This document shows positions 12,545 to 24,397 of a stretch of 64,000 nt of DNA, one piece after another; the first letter of the stretch is position 1; every line of letters begins with the position of its first letter. The stretch is from contig OY821744.1 of the NCBI GenBank assembly GCA_963682055.1, positions 34,076,967 to 34,140,966 of the forward strand, read 5' to 3'. The notes beneath the pieces were generated by a model. It saw nothing but the letters and a program-made list of their open reading frames with translations. It ran no database searches and was not told where the DNA came from. The stretch comes from Primula veris. Lineage: Eukaryota; Streptophyta; Magnoliopsida; Ericales; Primulaceae. A program made the translations under genes and the position numbers.

Positions 12545-13540
12545 GGCATACAAAATACACTATTTATACATACTTTTTAATACAGAGATACACAATACAT
12601 AATTTATACATGTTTTTTAATACGGACATACACAATACATTATTTATACATGTTATTTAATACATGCATACACAACACACAATTTATACATGTTTTTAAT
12701 ACGGAAATACACAATACAGACATACACAATACTTTTTTTAACCATTTTTTGGGCTTTTTCGGGTTCCCGACTTTTTTGAACTTTTTTCATTTTTTTGTGA
12801 TTTTGGATATTCTTTTGGTTTTTTTACCAATTTTTTGGGTTTTTTCGGTTATCGACTTTTTTAAAAGTTTTTTCAGCATACACAATACATAATTTATACA
12901 GGCATACACAATACATAATTTATACATGTTTTTTTAATACGGACATACACAATACATTATTTATACATGTTATTTAATACATGCATACACAACACACAAT
13001 TTATACATGTTTTTAATACGGAAATACGCAATACAGACATACACAATACTTTTTTTAACCATTTTTTGGGCTTTTTCGGGTTCCCGACTTTTTTGAACTT
13101 TTTTCATTTTTTTGTGATTTTGGATATTCTTTTGGTTTTTTTTACCAATTTTTTGGGTTTTTTCGGTTATCGACTTTTTTAAAAGTTTTTTCAGCATACA
13201 CAATACATAATTTATACAGGCATACACAATACATAATTTATACATGTTTTTTTAATACGGACATACACAATACATTATTTATACATGTTATTTAATACAT
13301 GCATACACAACACACAATTTATACATGTTTTTTAATACGGAAATACGCAATACAGACATACACAATACTTTTTTTAACCATTTTTTGGGCTTTTTCGGGT
13401 TCCCGACTTGTTAAAAGGTTTTTCCAGCCTTTTTTGGGTTTTTTCGGATTCTCGACTTTTTTGAACTCTTTTCATTTTTTTGTGATTTTGGATATTTTTT
13501 GGGTTTTTTCGGTTACCGACTTTTTTAAAAGTTTTTTCAG
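12545..13540. repeat. About 318-bp tandem repeat in the right arm of the element
   Basis: Three consecutive units each consist of inverted 40-bp array copies followed by a block with TTTTTCGGGTTCCCGAC and TTTTAAAAGTTTTTTCAGCA. The unit boundary (TTTCAGCATACACAATACAT) recurs at about 12871 and 13189. The left arm has only about two related units (9780-9990 and 10075-10290), in reverse orientation, so the arms have unequal copy number. Confidence 0.8.
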
Positions 13541-14396
13541 CATATTTTGGGTTTTTTTGAATTTTCGACTTTTTAGAACTTTTTTCATTTTTTTTTTGTA
13601 ATTTTGTAATTTTCTTGTTTTTTTTTGTTTTTTACTATATCTTTGGGCTTTTTTCGGGTTCTCACTTTTCTGAACTTTATTTTTATATATTTTTATGAAT
13701 TTGGATTTTTCTTTGTTTTTTTTTTATTTTTTGTCACTTTTTTGGAGTTTTTTCGGGTTTCTGACTTTTTAAAGGTTTTTTCATCATTTTTTGGTTTTTT
13801 CGGGTTCTCGATTTTTGTGAACTTTTTTCATTCTTTTTGTGATTTTGGATTTATCTTTGTTTTTTTTACTTTTTTTAACCATTTTTTGGGCTTTTTCGGG
13901 TTCCCGACTTTTTAAAAGGTTTTTCCAGCTTTTTTGGGTTTTTTCGGATTCTCGACTTTTTTGAACTTTTTTGAACTTTTTTTTATTTTTTTGTGAATTT
14001 GGATTTTTATTGGTTTTTTTTATTTTTTAACATTTTTTTGGATTTTTTCGGATTCCTGATTTTTTTAAAGGTTTTTCCAACATTTTTTTGGTTTTTTCGG
14101 GTTTTCGACTTTTTTGAACTTTTTTTATTTTTTGTTGTAATTTTATTTTTTTCGGTTTATAAATCATTTTAACATTAAATGAGTTATTATTTTGTGGGAA
14201 AAAAATGATGATTTAGAAAGAGAGAAGAGAGAGAGGGGAAAGAGAAATTTTTTGGTAGGTGGGGAGAAATATATATATATATATTTTTTTTCTATTTTGG
14301 GTCAATTGTACGTTTTGGTAATAATTTGTTTGGGTTGTATGTTTTGATAATATTTCATAACACATTGTATGTTTTGGGAATTGACCCTTTATTTAA

Positions 14397-15594
14397 TAAT
14401 AAGCTCAGATTAATCAACAATTTAGATATATGTCAAGATTCGTTGCGGAAAAAATTCTCATTGAAGAAAAAAGCGTTTTCAAGAAACATAACTGTTCATT
14501 TCTATAAACTGGATTTGGAATTTCATGAAAACAATGAAAGCCTAGTATAAACTTTTAATTATTTAGCATTTAATTTAATCATAATTTGTAACTGTCTTAA
14601 CTTTTAATAACTAAAAAAATCTAGTATAACATTTTCACAATTAACATTTGAAACTAATGTTTGCATAATTATAAGTTATAAACGTTTCAAAACTCATATA
14701 TACGATATGAAAGAAAATTTTACTATAAATTATAACTAGCTAAATAATCGTGATACTAACTTTGCATTATTAAATACTCTATTTTATCTTATTTAAACCT
14801 TGTTAAAAAACAAGTTGACTAAAAAATACTCATAAATAAGTTATCTTTTATCATTTTACTACATCATTTTACTAAATTTTCTAATAATTATGTGACGTGT
14901 GATTTGGAAAGTAAATATATTTAAGGTTTAGTCCGGCTTATAAACATGTTTTAGTTTAGGCCAATTTTAGCAGCTTTTTTGAAATTTGTTATATCGAAAA
15001 AACTCGCAATCAATTAATTTGTTTGTATTATACTAAAATTTTGTTATAATCTTATATAAGAATGCAGTAAAAGAGTTAAATAAATTTAGAGTGTAGATAT
15101 CGACATGAGAGCGTGAGAGAACAAAAATCACAAAACGGAACAAAAAGATGGAATCTCGGTTACATAAAATGGGAGTGGTCATTTGATTTCAAACGTAATG
15201 GAAATGTGAGAGTTAATAGGAGCATTTACGTTTTGATATTGTATCTCGTGAGTTTTTTTGGGCTAAATTCCCTTTGTTGCACTCTATTTTTACTGTTTTT
15301 TTTGGTTTAGTGGCTAGTTTATAAATTTCTAAATTATATGGGCTAGATTGTAATTTTTTAAAACTTGTAAAGTTAAGTAGATAACCAAATTAATTTTTTT
15401 TAATAAACTGAGGTTAATAAAAAATTTATAAACTCAGATTACTAAATCAAAGAATATGCTAAGTTAAGTGTACTAATTCAAACATTTTTCGAAAACATGG
15501 TACACTAAAACAAAAAACAGGCAAAATACGGCACACTGAAGTGAATTTAACCCGTTTTTTTTATCTTCTATTTTGGTCAATATCAAAAGCTGCA

Positions 15595-15595
<1 letters not shown>
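14397..15595. other. AT-rich intergenic stretch
   Basis: I see no conserved coding signal or RNA gene. Short frames (such as 14326-14550 and 15113-15310) look random and have no recognisable domain. Confidence 0.5.

Positions 15596-15634
<39 letters not shown>
15596..15634. repeat. (ATT)n microsatellite
   Basis: About 13 perfect ATT units. Confidence 0.95.
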
Positions 15635-15636
<2 letters not shown>

Positions 15637-15677
15637 ATCATAATAATAAATATTACTTATTTATGGCCTGAGTTTTA

Positions 15678-15860
15678 GTGTCTGGGCAAATTCCTCTACG
15701 CCAAAACTGCGCCGGAGTCGTGCAAAATATCGATACATTAAGAGGATCCGGACTCGTAAATGAGATACTTGTTCAGAAGGGCAAGAAGCCTGGTTTCCTT
15801 AGAAGCTTAAAAAAATACGCTACATTTTTGTTAATTGATGCAGTCTGGTCTTTTTGTTAG
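15678..15860 (+). other. Short open frame of unknown status
   Basis: A 60-residue frame with codon use less AT-biased than its surroundings. It includes a basic patch (QKGKKPG) and ends in a hydrophobic tail. It could be a gene fragment or chance. I do not recognise it and see no intron signals linking it to other exons. Confidence 0.2.
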
Positions 15861-16089
15861 CGTTTTTATTTCACCCTGCATTTGTGGATAATGTTGATTG
15901 ATTAGAAGCTTAAAGCATCAAGTTAGCCATTGTCGTTACCATTCAAGTTAAATCATCTGAATACAAACCTACGACTTAATTCCTCGTCCACAAGTACATA
16001 CTTATTAAGTACCTAAATTAGCAACCAAAGCTAAATGATAGCAAGTCTACAAGTGCATTAGCCAGACAACTACACATAATACGCCATCT

Positions 16090-19000
16090 CTAGTTATCTT
16101 TCTTTGTTTTTGCTTTCTTGATTCTCTTCATCTTAGGCTGAGTTTCAGCATCACGATTTGCCTCGTTTGTCTTCTTTGCAATAGAGTAAAGGTTCTCAGC
16201 ATTTGTTTGAGGTGACAACTCTTTGTCTTTTGGGGCTTCTTTAGGCAGATTAGAGACCATGAACATTGCTTTCACTTGTCCAAGCACTTCCGACCAAACA
16301 CGAGTTGATTCTGCGTACTGCTATAAAGCAAAAATAATCCAAAAATAATACAAAAATGGTATATTTGAATTATACCGCGAACCAAGATATGCAGATAAAG
16401 AAGAAGAGAACCAAAAACAATACAAGGGACTTCTAGCTTGAGTTGTAAATGTGATGAAGACATATTTATGGAAGTGATTGCAAATCATGGCAACTTCGAG
16501 AGCTAAATCCTTGTTTTGTTGTGACTCTACACATGTTTTAATTTACTTTAGGAAGCTGAACTACATTTAGTTGATCCGCTTATAATCTAGGGTTTTCAGA
16601 TTTTTTAGGCCTAACACATCTGAAGGTTAAGCTGTATTTTCGAAACTTTTTTGTCAACCTAAATTGAGCTTATTTGCTTCACAGGTGCAACCAAAACAAG
16701 CCCTAGGTAAAGAAATTCAAGCTAGTTTAATTCAGGCGATTGCTAAACATGACCAGTTTCTACTTTCTAGTCCAGTCACTGCCATTTAGTTTAATCAAGT
16801 TAACTACGAATCTCGTTAAAGATCAATTGACAATTTAGAAAACAAATGTTAGAAATTAATCATAGAAATGTGTAAACTTAATTGAAAACTCATTTTCTTG
16901 GATAAGAGAAACTAGGTGTAAAATTCATCAGAATTTGGAGAAAGCGAATATTTGTGTGCTAAGTAAGAGATATAAGGAATAAGTAACTGTACCCCTTCTA
17001 ATTTCCCATTGGCAACCTCTGCCTTCTTAGAAAGCTCATAATTCTCTTTAGTCAATGCCTCAATCTGCAATAACATCGAGAGAAGGAATTGTAAAAATAA
17101 AAATAGAAAAATTGATGGACAAAGTGAAGATGGTAAAAATTGTAAAAGCTTAAATTACCTTCTTTTGTGAATCAAAGTAAAGGTTTCTGTAAGTTGGGGA
17201 GACATTATCTTGTGAGTAGCTCCTAGAATCCTGTTAAATTCAGGGCCAGAAAAAAGAGAGGAAACTTTAAGAGTATCAAACAGGAATGTAAAGAACCATA
17301 GTCGGATCAAGTGAATGAAAGAGAAGGCATGATTGGTTGCAGCTCTTAAGCAAATATGCTAGATTTTTCGATGTTGAGAAAAAAGATAAGTTCACCCAGC
17401 TCCATGATTTTAGCTTTTCCAGGGAAAAAAGACAGAAAACCAGCTTTGAAGCTGATCAACCAATAAACATACAAGTTTAAGCAAACGACCAAACCAAAAG
17501 GCCTAAACAAAATTGAAAAGTAAAATGTACAAGTTAAAAGAACCCAGAGAACCATATTCGAATCTAGAAAGTGGAAATGAGTACTCGTTTGTTTGGTTCT
17601 TTATAAAAAAAATAAGCTTTTTTTTTCATGTCGGGAAATATTTGGGTTCATCATTCAAAGCTTCAATATTTTCCAGGTAAAAATGTCCAAGAGAATATCA
17701 GTTTTAAAGCTGATCAACCAAACACAGCCCAGCTTTTAAGCAAAAAAGTAAGGTAATACGCAAGGACTGGAGAAACTAAGAGGATGCCTTATTCTTCAAC
17801 TCGTCCACAGTTTGAAGAATGTAGTCAATTTTCTCTTCCAAGCTTTTACTATTAAGCCCCGGATCTTCATCAACATTTGCCTCGTATTCCATGTCATCTT
17901 CGATGAGGTTTACTTCAACAATGGGTTGAATTTCCTGGTTTTGAGGGGGTTGATATTGATTTTGAATTCGCCCCGATCGCCTAGTTGCTTTTAATGGCTG
18001 TTTTTTTGAAGAAAAGCTAGAAGATTCTGAGAGCAATTCGGCCTGGGAGAATGACGAGTTGTAATATGTCACAATCATTAACATGGAGATCATTATAAAC
18101 CGAGGAAAAAGCAAGATGATCTAACTTCAGACTTGTTGCTTGTTCAGGGAAAATAGAAAAAAGAAGAAAAATATAGCCTAGAAGCTGAGAAGAAACGCAA
18201 CTCTGCTTTGTACTTATGAAACCAAAAAAAACTGGCCTTATAAGCCTTAGCCAAAGAAGCCTCAGTTCATATAACGGTAAATACAATCTCTTTTGCAATT
18301 TGTTAAAGATAAAAGTATTGCTTTTGTTCTGAAGCAGAAGGAAAGTTTTAATTTTGAAGTTACTATTGTCGCTTAAGGATATGCCTTAGCGTTTGTCTGG
18401 TTGCCGTTTTTAAGAAGATAAGCTGGGTTATTCGAGCTTGCGAAAATAGTCGCTTGTCCAGCTTAACATTTCTGGCCTTTTCAGGCTAAATTTTTGAATC
18501 GCATAGCATTAAAGCTGATCAACCAAATGAAATCCAGCTTTTAAAATAAAAAATCCCAGAAAACTCGAGCTTAAGAGATGCAACGAAACAAGGGCCATAG
18601 TCTCTAAACGGTGAAATGAATGTTTATCACTTTATGTACAAATTGCATTTGAGGAGGAAAAACATCTTGTGGAATTTACAAGGCAAATGTGGACTTTAAG
18701 CAGACCTAAACACAGATAGACCTACATGCATATGATTATGTATATATATAGATCACCAGTACTCAGAGATTTATAACTCTTTCCACAATTTGAAGTGAAC
18801 AATAAACTTAGGGCTTGTTTGATTGCATCTTTTAAGCAAATAAGTTGGCTATTTGAGACTAAATTTAGTTCAATCAAGCTTCAAAGTTCTAAATTATCAG
18901 ATCAGTTTTTTTCCCCTTAAAATTTTACATGATCAACCACATGCATTACAACAAGTGCTTCTTAGTTAATTGTTTTCCGGCTAAGAGAAAATCAGGGTAA

Positions 19001-19313
19001 TTCCGCTTAAAAACGCCTATCCCCTTTAGTCATTTAGGCCAGATTAACTAAATTTCCAGTTTAAATCTGGATATCTACAATCCATAGACTAAAAATGCAA
19101 AAAAAAAATAGAGCTTGAAAGTTGTAACTAAATGCCAAACAAGCCATTATTCATAAACCAAGAAAATATCCAAGAAAACCCTTACATAATTTTTATTTTT
19201 TTAAAATTAAACTGAGAAAGAGATTCAAATGTCTTGTAAAGGGATTTTTATTTTTTTTTATTTTTTTAAAAGAGTACCTTATTTGCAGCAGCTGCATTTG
19301 TTTTTTTACCCAT
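16090..19313 (-). CDS. Uncharacterised basic/coiled-coil plant protein, five exons
   Basis: Minus-strand exons: 19313-19278 (starts MGKKTN), 18042-17788, 17230-17159, 17064-16993 and 16320-16090. All join in phase 0 and give about 221 residues. The second exon carries a basic RRSGR motif, an acidic stretch, and a helical tail ending ILQTVDELKNK. Exons 3 and 4 are exactly 24 codons each; exon 4 (KENYELSKKAE) looks like a coiled coil. The C terminus is Lys-rich (MKRIKKAKTKK), like a nuclear localisation signal. I do not recognise the family. The weak point is exon 2: without a GC donor (AAG|GCATCC) it would end four codons later at TAG (17776), giving a protein of about 100 residues. The introns contain several copies of one MITE family. 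Confidence 0.6.
17330..18600. mobile_element. Cluster of related MITEs in introns of the minus-strand gene
   Basis: Copies are visible at about 17330-17530, 17585-17770, 18130-18300 and 18385-18598. They share GTTTG(G/T)TTG-type ends, CTTTTAAGCAAATA, AAAGCTGATCAACCAAA and a closing ACAAGG or CCAAA motif. Exon 2 lies between two of them. Further copies lie at 18810-18960 and 19000-19150. The superfamily is uncertain; the ends resemble hAT or PIF MITEs. Confidence 0.55.
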
Positions 19314-21399
19314 AGTTGAAAGAAAGCTAAAACTGAATTAACTTATACTAGTTTGGTTTCTAGTTCCTAGTAATAAAAGCACTTTGATGGTTCTTGAGAA
19401 AAGGGAATGGTTAGAAAATGTGCAGTTGTATCATGACACTTGCCAACCATGACATGCCTTTTATTTTTTCAAGACTTAAAAATTATATATGCTAAATACA
19501 TACGCTGTTTACTTGATACATATGGTGACTGTATTAGTGGAATGACACGTAATAAAAACTCAATCTATTAAAAAGAAAATAAAAAAAAATTAATTAATTA
19601 ATATTAATTAAATTTAGAGTAGACTCAAGCTATGTTCAATATATTTATTTGAGTTTTTAATAGTTTGAGTTTTTATTATCTGACATGATTTATACCATTA
19701 CCGTCTAGACGTAAAAAGTCTTCATTGCTTCTACCGATGTTTCAAGACTTACAAGTCACGAGCAATGTATGTGTAGTGTACCCAATTAAAATTTGTAATT
19801 ACTCTGTTAATATTTAATTATTTATTATAAAATTATATGCTATTTTAATCGGTTTATAACTTGTATTAAAATTATTAAAATGATTTTTTTTAAATCTAAT
19901 CATAAAATTTAACATTTGAACTATATGATCAACTTTTGAAAATTTTCATTCCGACAATTTTGATAAAAGTTCGGAGCGAGTATAACTTTATATTACATAT
20001 ACTTACTCATTTACTAAACAAATATCCCCTACGAAAATACGTGCAATTTTGACAGATAATTTTTTTCATATGTAGATTGCCGAAAAAAATTATTTCAAAA
20101 GTTAACCACGTAGTTCATGGTTAGAACTATACGATGAAAATTTTAATTTTTTTATTTCGACAATTTTGATATGAAAAATTTGATGGTCAAAATTACGCGT
20201 ATTTTCAAAAAGGACAATTGTTTAGAAACGAATGTAGTATTTTGTAATGTATTTATACATATGTTACATATAGGATTAAGGAGTATGATTTTTTCAACAT
20301 TATTTATGAATGAGGTACAAAAGAAGGACAGGCTATTTAACTCATGTCACAGACTCATAATCTATGAAATCTTACTTTTAACATATAGTTAGGCTATCTT
20401 AAATTTTTTATTAGGATTGAATCAAAATTAATCCAATGTAATGATAAAAAAAATATTTAAATTCAACAAAACGTTAAAAAAAAATTAAGAAAATTAATAA
20501 CAGTATAATAAATCTGAGGTTGAGTAAAAACGTGATAAAAAATATTATTTCTTGTTTCAACACACATACAGTGTTTTTCGGTATGATTGAAAATTTTGAT
20601 TTTTTTTGACATGCGTGCCGTACTTGTATCCATACCATAAACTTAATTTTTTTTGTAAACTGTTATTCAGAGTGTGTCACCCATTAAAAACTTAATACAT
20701 ATTAATAAACTCAAAAATATTTAGTTTATAGTTAATTTAAAATTAAAATTAAAAAATACTATTAATTAGCATATACTAACTAATAGTGAATCAGGTTATA
20801 TAATTGTTTTTTATTTCTATCGGTACACTATAGAAATGTTCTCAAAGTTTTTGTTGAGACTTGTATGATATTGCATTTGATACTAAATTTGTCAAGACAG
20901 ACTAGCCTAAAAATAAGCAAAAATGGATTCGTGGAGAATTCATTTTTTGGGAAGAAGTAAATAAAATAAAAAATATAAAGTAAAACGTTAATTTTTTTAA
21001 AAAAAATATTAAAATTTATACATGAAATAATAATAAGCAGCAGACGATAAACGTGGAGCGAAAAAACATAAAAACACTACTTTTTTTTATAGGGAAACAA
21101 GTTATTGGTAATTTATATGCAGATACGCTTTAAAAAAAAAAAAAAATGTACACAAGTATGACATTTCATTCAACCTGTCGGATGATTCGACTCCCGTATT
21201 ATTGACTTATTCTTTCGTTAATTATGCATATATTTATGCGGACTCGCCGTTGACACTTTTTAAAACGTTGTGGACACTTTAAGTCACAAGTATACCATTT
21301 TTACTACAAGAAAAGTTCTTCAACTTTAAAATTTCACATTTGCATGTAAAAAATTATAAAAAATAAACGTAATTATTATTAAGATTTATCGGTTACAAT
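19314..21399. other. AT-rich intergenic stretch with decayed repeats
   Basis: A TTTCGACAATTTTGATA-type block occurs near 19950, 20155 and again near 42675, so part of this is dispersed repeat. I see no gene. Confidence 0.5.
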
Positions 21400-22617
21400 T
21401 GTTGAACCATGAGTTCAATAATTGATTTTGATTATAAGTGTGATTATGATTTAATGATTTTATAATTCGATGATATAATGCTTGATCTTTTCCAAAAAGA
21501 GAAAATGTATATTTCATGACTTAAAATGATAGAGCACTCAATAATGAAGCCAACGGTTCAAGCGGAAGTCGATTCGGAGTCCGAACGAGCAAATTACGAG
21601 TGTTTCAAAAAGTAGGAAAATCAGTCCAGAAATCTCGATCGATCGAGATATAGTCCGATTGATCGAAAATGGTCCAAAAAGTTCCAGTGAATCTCGATCG
21701 ATCGAGATTCAGTCCGATCGATCGAAATTATAGCAGTACAACTTTTCTCCAGAAATCCTGATCGATCGAGATTTAGTCCGTTTCAAAAAAAGTTAGTTTT
21801 TGCTTTTTCAAAAACAAGCTTTTAACCATTGAACAAAAGCCACAACAACTCTCAACGGTCATCTATGGACCAATGGTCATTTTGCCTCTTCAAATACACC
21901 CCAATCCCTCTCCAAAACATACCAATTACGATACTTCAACCTCTCTCTATCTTAAACACTTAAAATCACTATTGATGAGAAAAAGCTCGAAAAGAGGGAA
22001 ATTGAAGAGAAAGCGATTCAAGCTCAAATCAATATCAAAAATCGTCACATCTCACAAATTAGCTTATTTAGAAGCAATCAAATTATGAGTATTGTTTTAT
22101 TTTCGATAAATTTGTAAAGAGCAAATTATAAGCTCATTTGTGAGTGAGTGTTTGGGTAGAAGCTTTTAAGCTAAAATGTTGGTTAAAAGTTATAGGTTAA
22201 ACACTTGGGTACTCATAGATTGAGGGGGAGTCGTTGACTCGTAAACGTGTTCGCTTGCACTTGTATCAAGAGTAGGAACATCGGGTAGAGGGTGAGCAAA
22301 TCGAGTGATTAGCTCGGTAGTATTTGTAATCTTGGAAAGAAGATTATAATGAAATACTCGGTAGCGTGAATACCGAGGAGAGGATGTAAGCGGGTTTGCC
22401 GAACCTCTATATATCGTGGTGTCAATCTCTTCCCTTACTATTTACTTTCCGTAACTTATATTATTTGTGATTGTGCGCATGTTTCAATTTATTCATAGAT
22501 TATCATCGTATATTTATTGTCGCAAATAGATTGTTAGTTGCGCTTATAATTTTAATTTCGCAAAAAACACCTAAAACATTATTCATCCCTTCTAAGATTT
22601 AGCCGCACGGGCCAACA
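21400..22617 (+). mobile_element. Probable solo LTR (Copia type)
   Basis: The stretch begins TGTTGAACCATGAG and ends GGCCAACA, as expected for LTR ends (TG...CA), with imperfect flanks ACAAT and CAAAT. The 3' half has the style of a Copia LTR transcript region: GGGGGAGTCGTTGACTC, then GAGGATGTAAGCGGG, CCGAACCTCTATATATCG and TTGTGATTGTGCGCATG. No gag-pol frame and no second LTR are present. Confidence 0.6.
21628..21785. repeat. Palindromic CGATCGATCG repeat inside the LTR
   Basis: TCTCGATCGATCGAGAT occurs near 21633 and 21692, with a variant near 21758. Each is paired with AGTCCGATYGATCGAAA- or AGTCCG-type sequence, at a spacing of about 60 bp. Each motif can fold into a short hairpin. Confidence 0.8.
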
Positions 22618-24390
22618 CAAATTAATATATATTTATAATAAATTTGTTTATTAACTAATAACTATGCTGGACGTACAATGTCACAAAATGACACAACATT
22701 ACTACTTGTGAATTTGATACCCATATGCCTTGAAAACATATTTTTTGATATGCATCGAAATCCTATAAATTTACTAAATTTCAGTAAACACAGAATTCAA
22801 CTTATATACGACAAATGTATATGATTTACTAGATAAATATAATAGTAATAAACTATCATGACATATATATTTTTATGGTTGGAATATTGTTATGATTATT
22901 AAATGATAATTAACAAATAAATAATAATAATATACTATTATTATAAAGAAACTGAAATTTTATTTAAATGTCAACAGTTGATTAAAATATTTTGTTATAG
23001 AATTTCACATAATTTCCTTTTTTAAGTATTATGACAAACCTTGGCGCCATCTCATCAAATGTGGATTAAATTGCAAACACCCCTCAAAAACTATAGATGT
23101 TTTGTAAATAACCTAACCAAGTTAAATTATTTGTAACTAATCTTCACATGCTGTATATGTTTTGCAAATAACCCATGACTAATTGTAAATAGCCTATGTC
23201 TAATTATTGTCTATGTATGTTATTCCAATTTGAAAAAATTTGAAAAATTATTACTTTTTGTTGCATTTTTTTTATTCACAATCTCTAATCCAAAACCAAT
23301 GCCGAGACTAAATTTGTCTAGAAAATATTTTTTTCACATAGTAACAACTTTATGGCCTGAAATTGTTTATCATTATTTTTAAATTGTCAAAAACGGAGTA
23401 ATGTTTCCTTTTTTAAATTGATGATGGTGGTTAATTTAGGGCTGCATATAAGCTAAACTCTTCATGAATAAGTTCATATTCGGCTTAGCTCATGTGCGTT
23501 CATTTACTAAGAAACTTAGCCTGGACAAAATAACGAGACTCGTGTTCAGACTCAAGATTGTTTATTTATTTTAATATTTGTTTCTCATAAATATATTCAT
23601 TCTTATGAAATATTCTTCACTTTATATAATACATCTATTTTTTAGAACTAAATCAGTTTATATTAAACAACAGAGCATATCCCGAATAAACGACTGTTCT
23701 CACATAAAAGCGAGCCTAAAGATGTTTTCTTCTTCATTTTACAGGTTGTTCGGCACTCCATCTCCATACCAGTCTATCATTACTGACTTCTTTGTGTCGT
23801 CAAGGCCCGATCGTCTGCTGTCTTCGACGAGGATTCAATAGCTGCATATTCAGCTACGCTATTAGGAGAGGAAAGACCTTAAACCAGGCCCGTGAAATGG
23901 AGAGCGAAAGGCAAGCTTATGAGCTAGGAGTCACAAGACTTATTTGTATCAATGATTATCTCATCACATACTTTATTTACCTGAGTAAAACATATTTTTT
24001 TAAGCGAAACGACGATAAACGCCTCCGAAAACATAGACAGACTAAGCTCATGAACAATCTCGGATCAAGCTCGTCTATAAACTAGCTGAATATTAACAAG
24101 AATTTATAGCTGGTTTAACAAACGAGCCGAACTTAAACAGGACGTACGGCTCGTATAGAACCTCATGGGGGTCTAATTGTAAGTATTACATAGTTTATGC
24201 TTATTTTTTTTGCAGTTTATCCTAAATATATGGAGTAGTAGTATTATCGTTCAATTTCTTTATTTCTTAACGGATAATAATAATATCAAAACCACACAAA
24301 TAGATAACTCTCAGATAACTTTCTCTCTCTAAACCTCCATTTCAATATATATATATATACATATATATACATATAGATACATATAGATAC
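22618..24390. other. Intergenic DNA with a GAGCCGAAC-type dispersed element
   Basis: Bases 23440-24160 contain AGCTAAACTCTTCATGAA- and AACGAGCCGAACTTAAACA-type motifs typical of a decayed dispersed repeat. A less AT-rich patch at 23700-23950 has two overlapping frames, one including a LNQAREMESERQAYELG run. It may be a captured gene fragment that I do not recognise. An (AT)n/ATACATATAG tract precedes FZL. Confidence 0.4.
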
Positions 24391-24397
24391 ATATGAT

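Larger units (their letters stand above)
9459..14387. mobile_element. 4.9-kb non-autonomous Mutator-like inverted-repeat element
   Basis: The 9-bp sequence TTTATTTAA flanks both ends exactly (9450-9458 and 14388-14396). The ends are inverted: GGGAAAATTACCAAAACAT on the left, and GGGTCAATTCCCAAAACAT on the right in reverse. The inverted arms are long. The left arm (to about 10340) has CT-rich then AAAAGTC(G)GGAACC-type sequence; the right arm (from about 12545) is its reverse complement, with extra tandem copies. The centre is a 40-bp tandem array plus a unique core. No transposase is present. A 9-bp duplication points to the Mutator superfamily. Confidence 0.85.

Noticed and set aside
10016..13915. 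Several 70-100 residue open frames (Tyr/Cys- or Phe-rich)
   Set aside because: They are translations of the 40-bp and 318-bp repeats and occur on both strands; no domain is present.
23578..24085. Two overlapping plus-strand frames as a real gene
   Set aside because: There is no recognised domain or consistent splice sites, and they lie within a decayed dispersed element.
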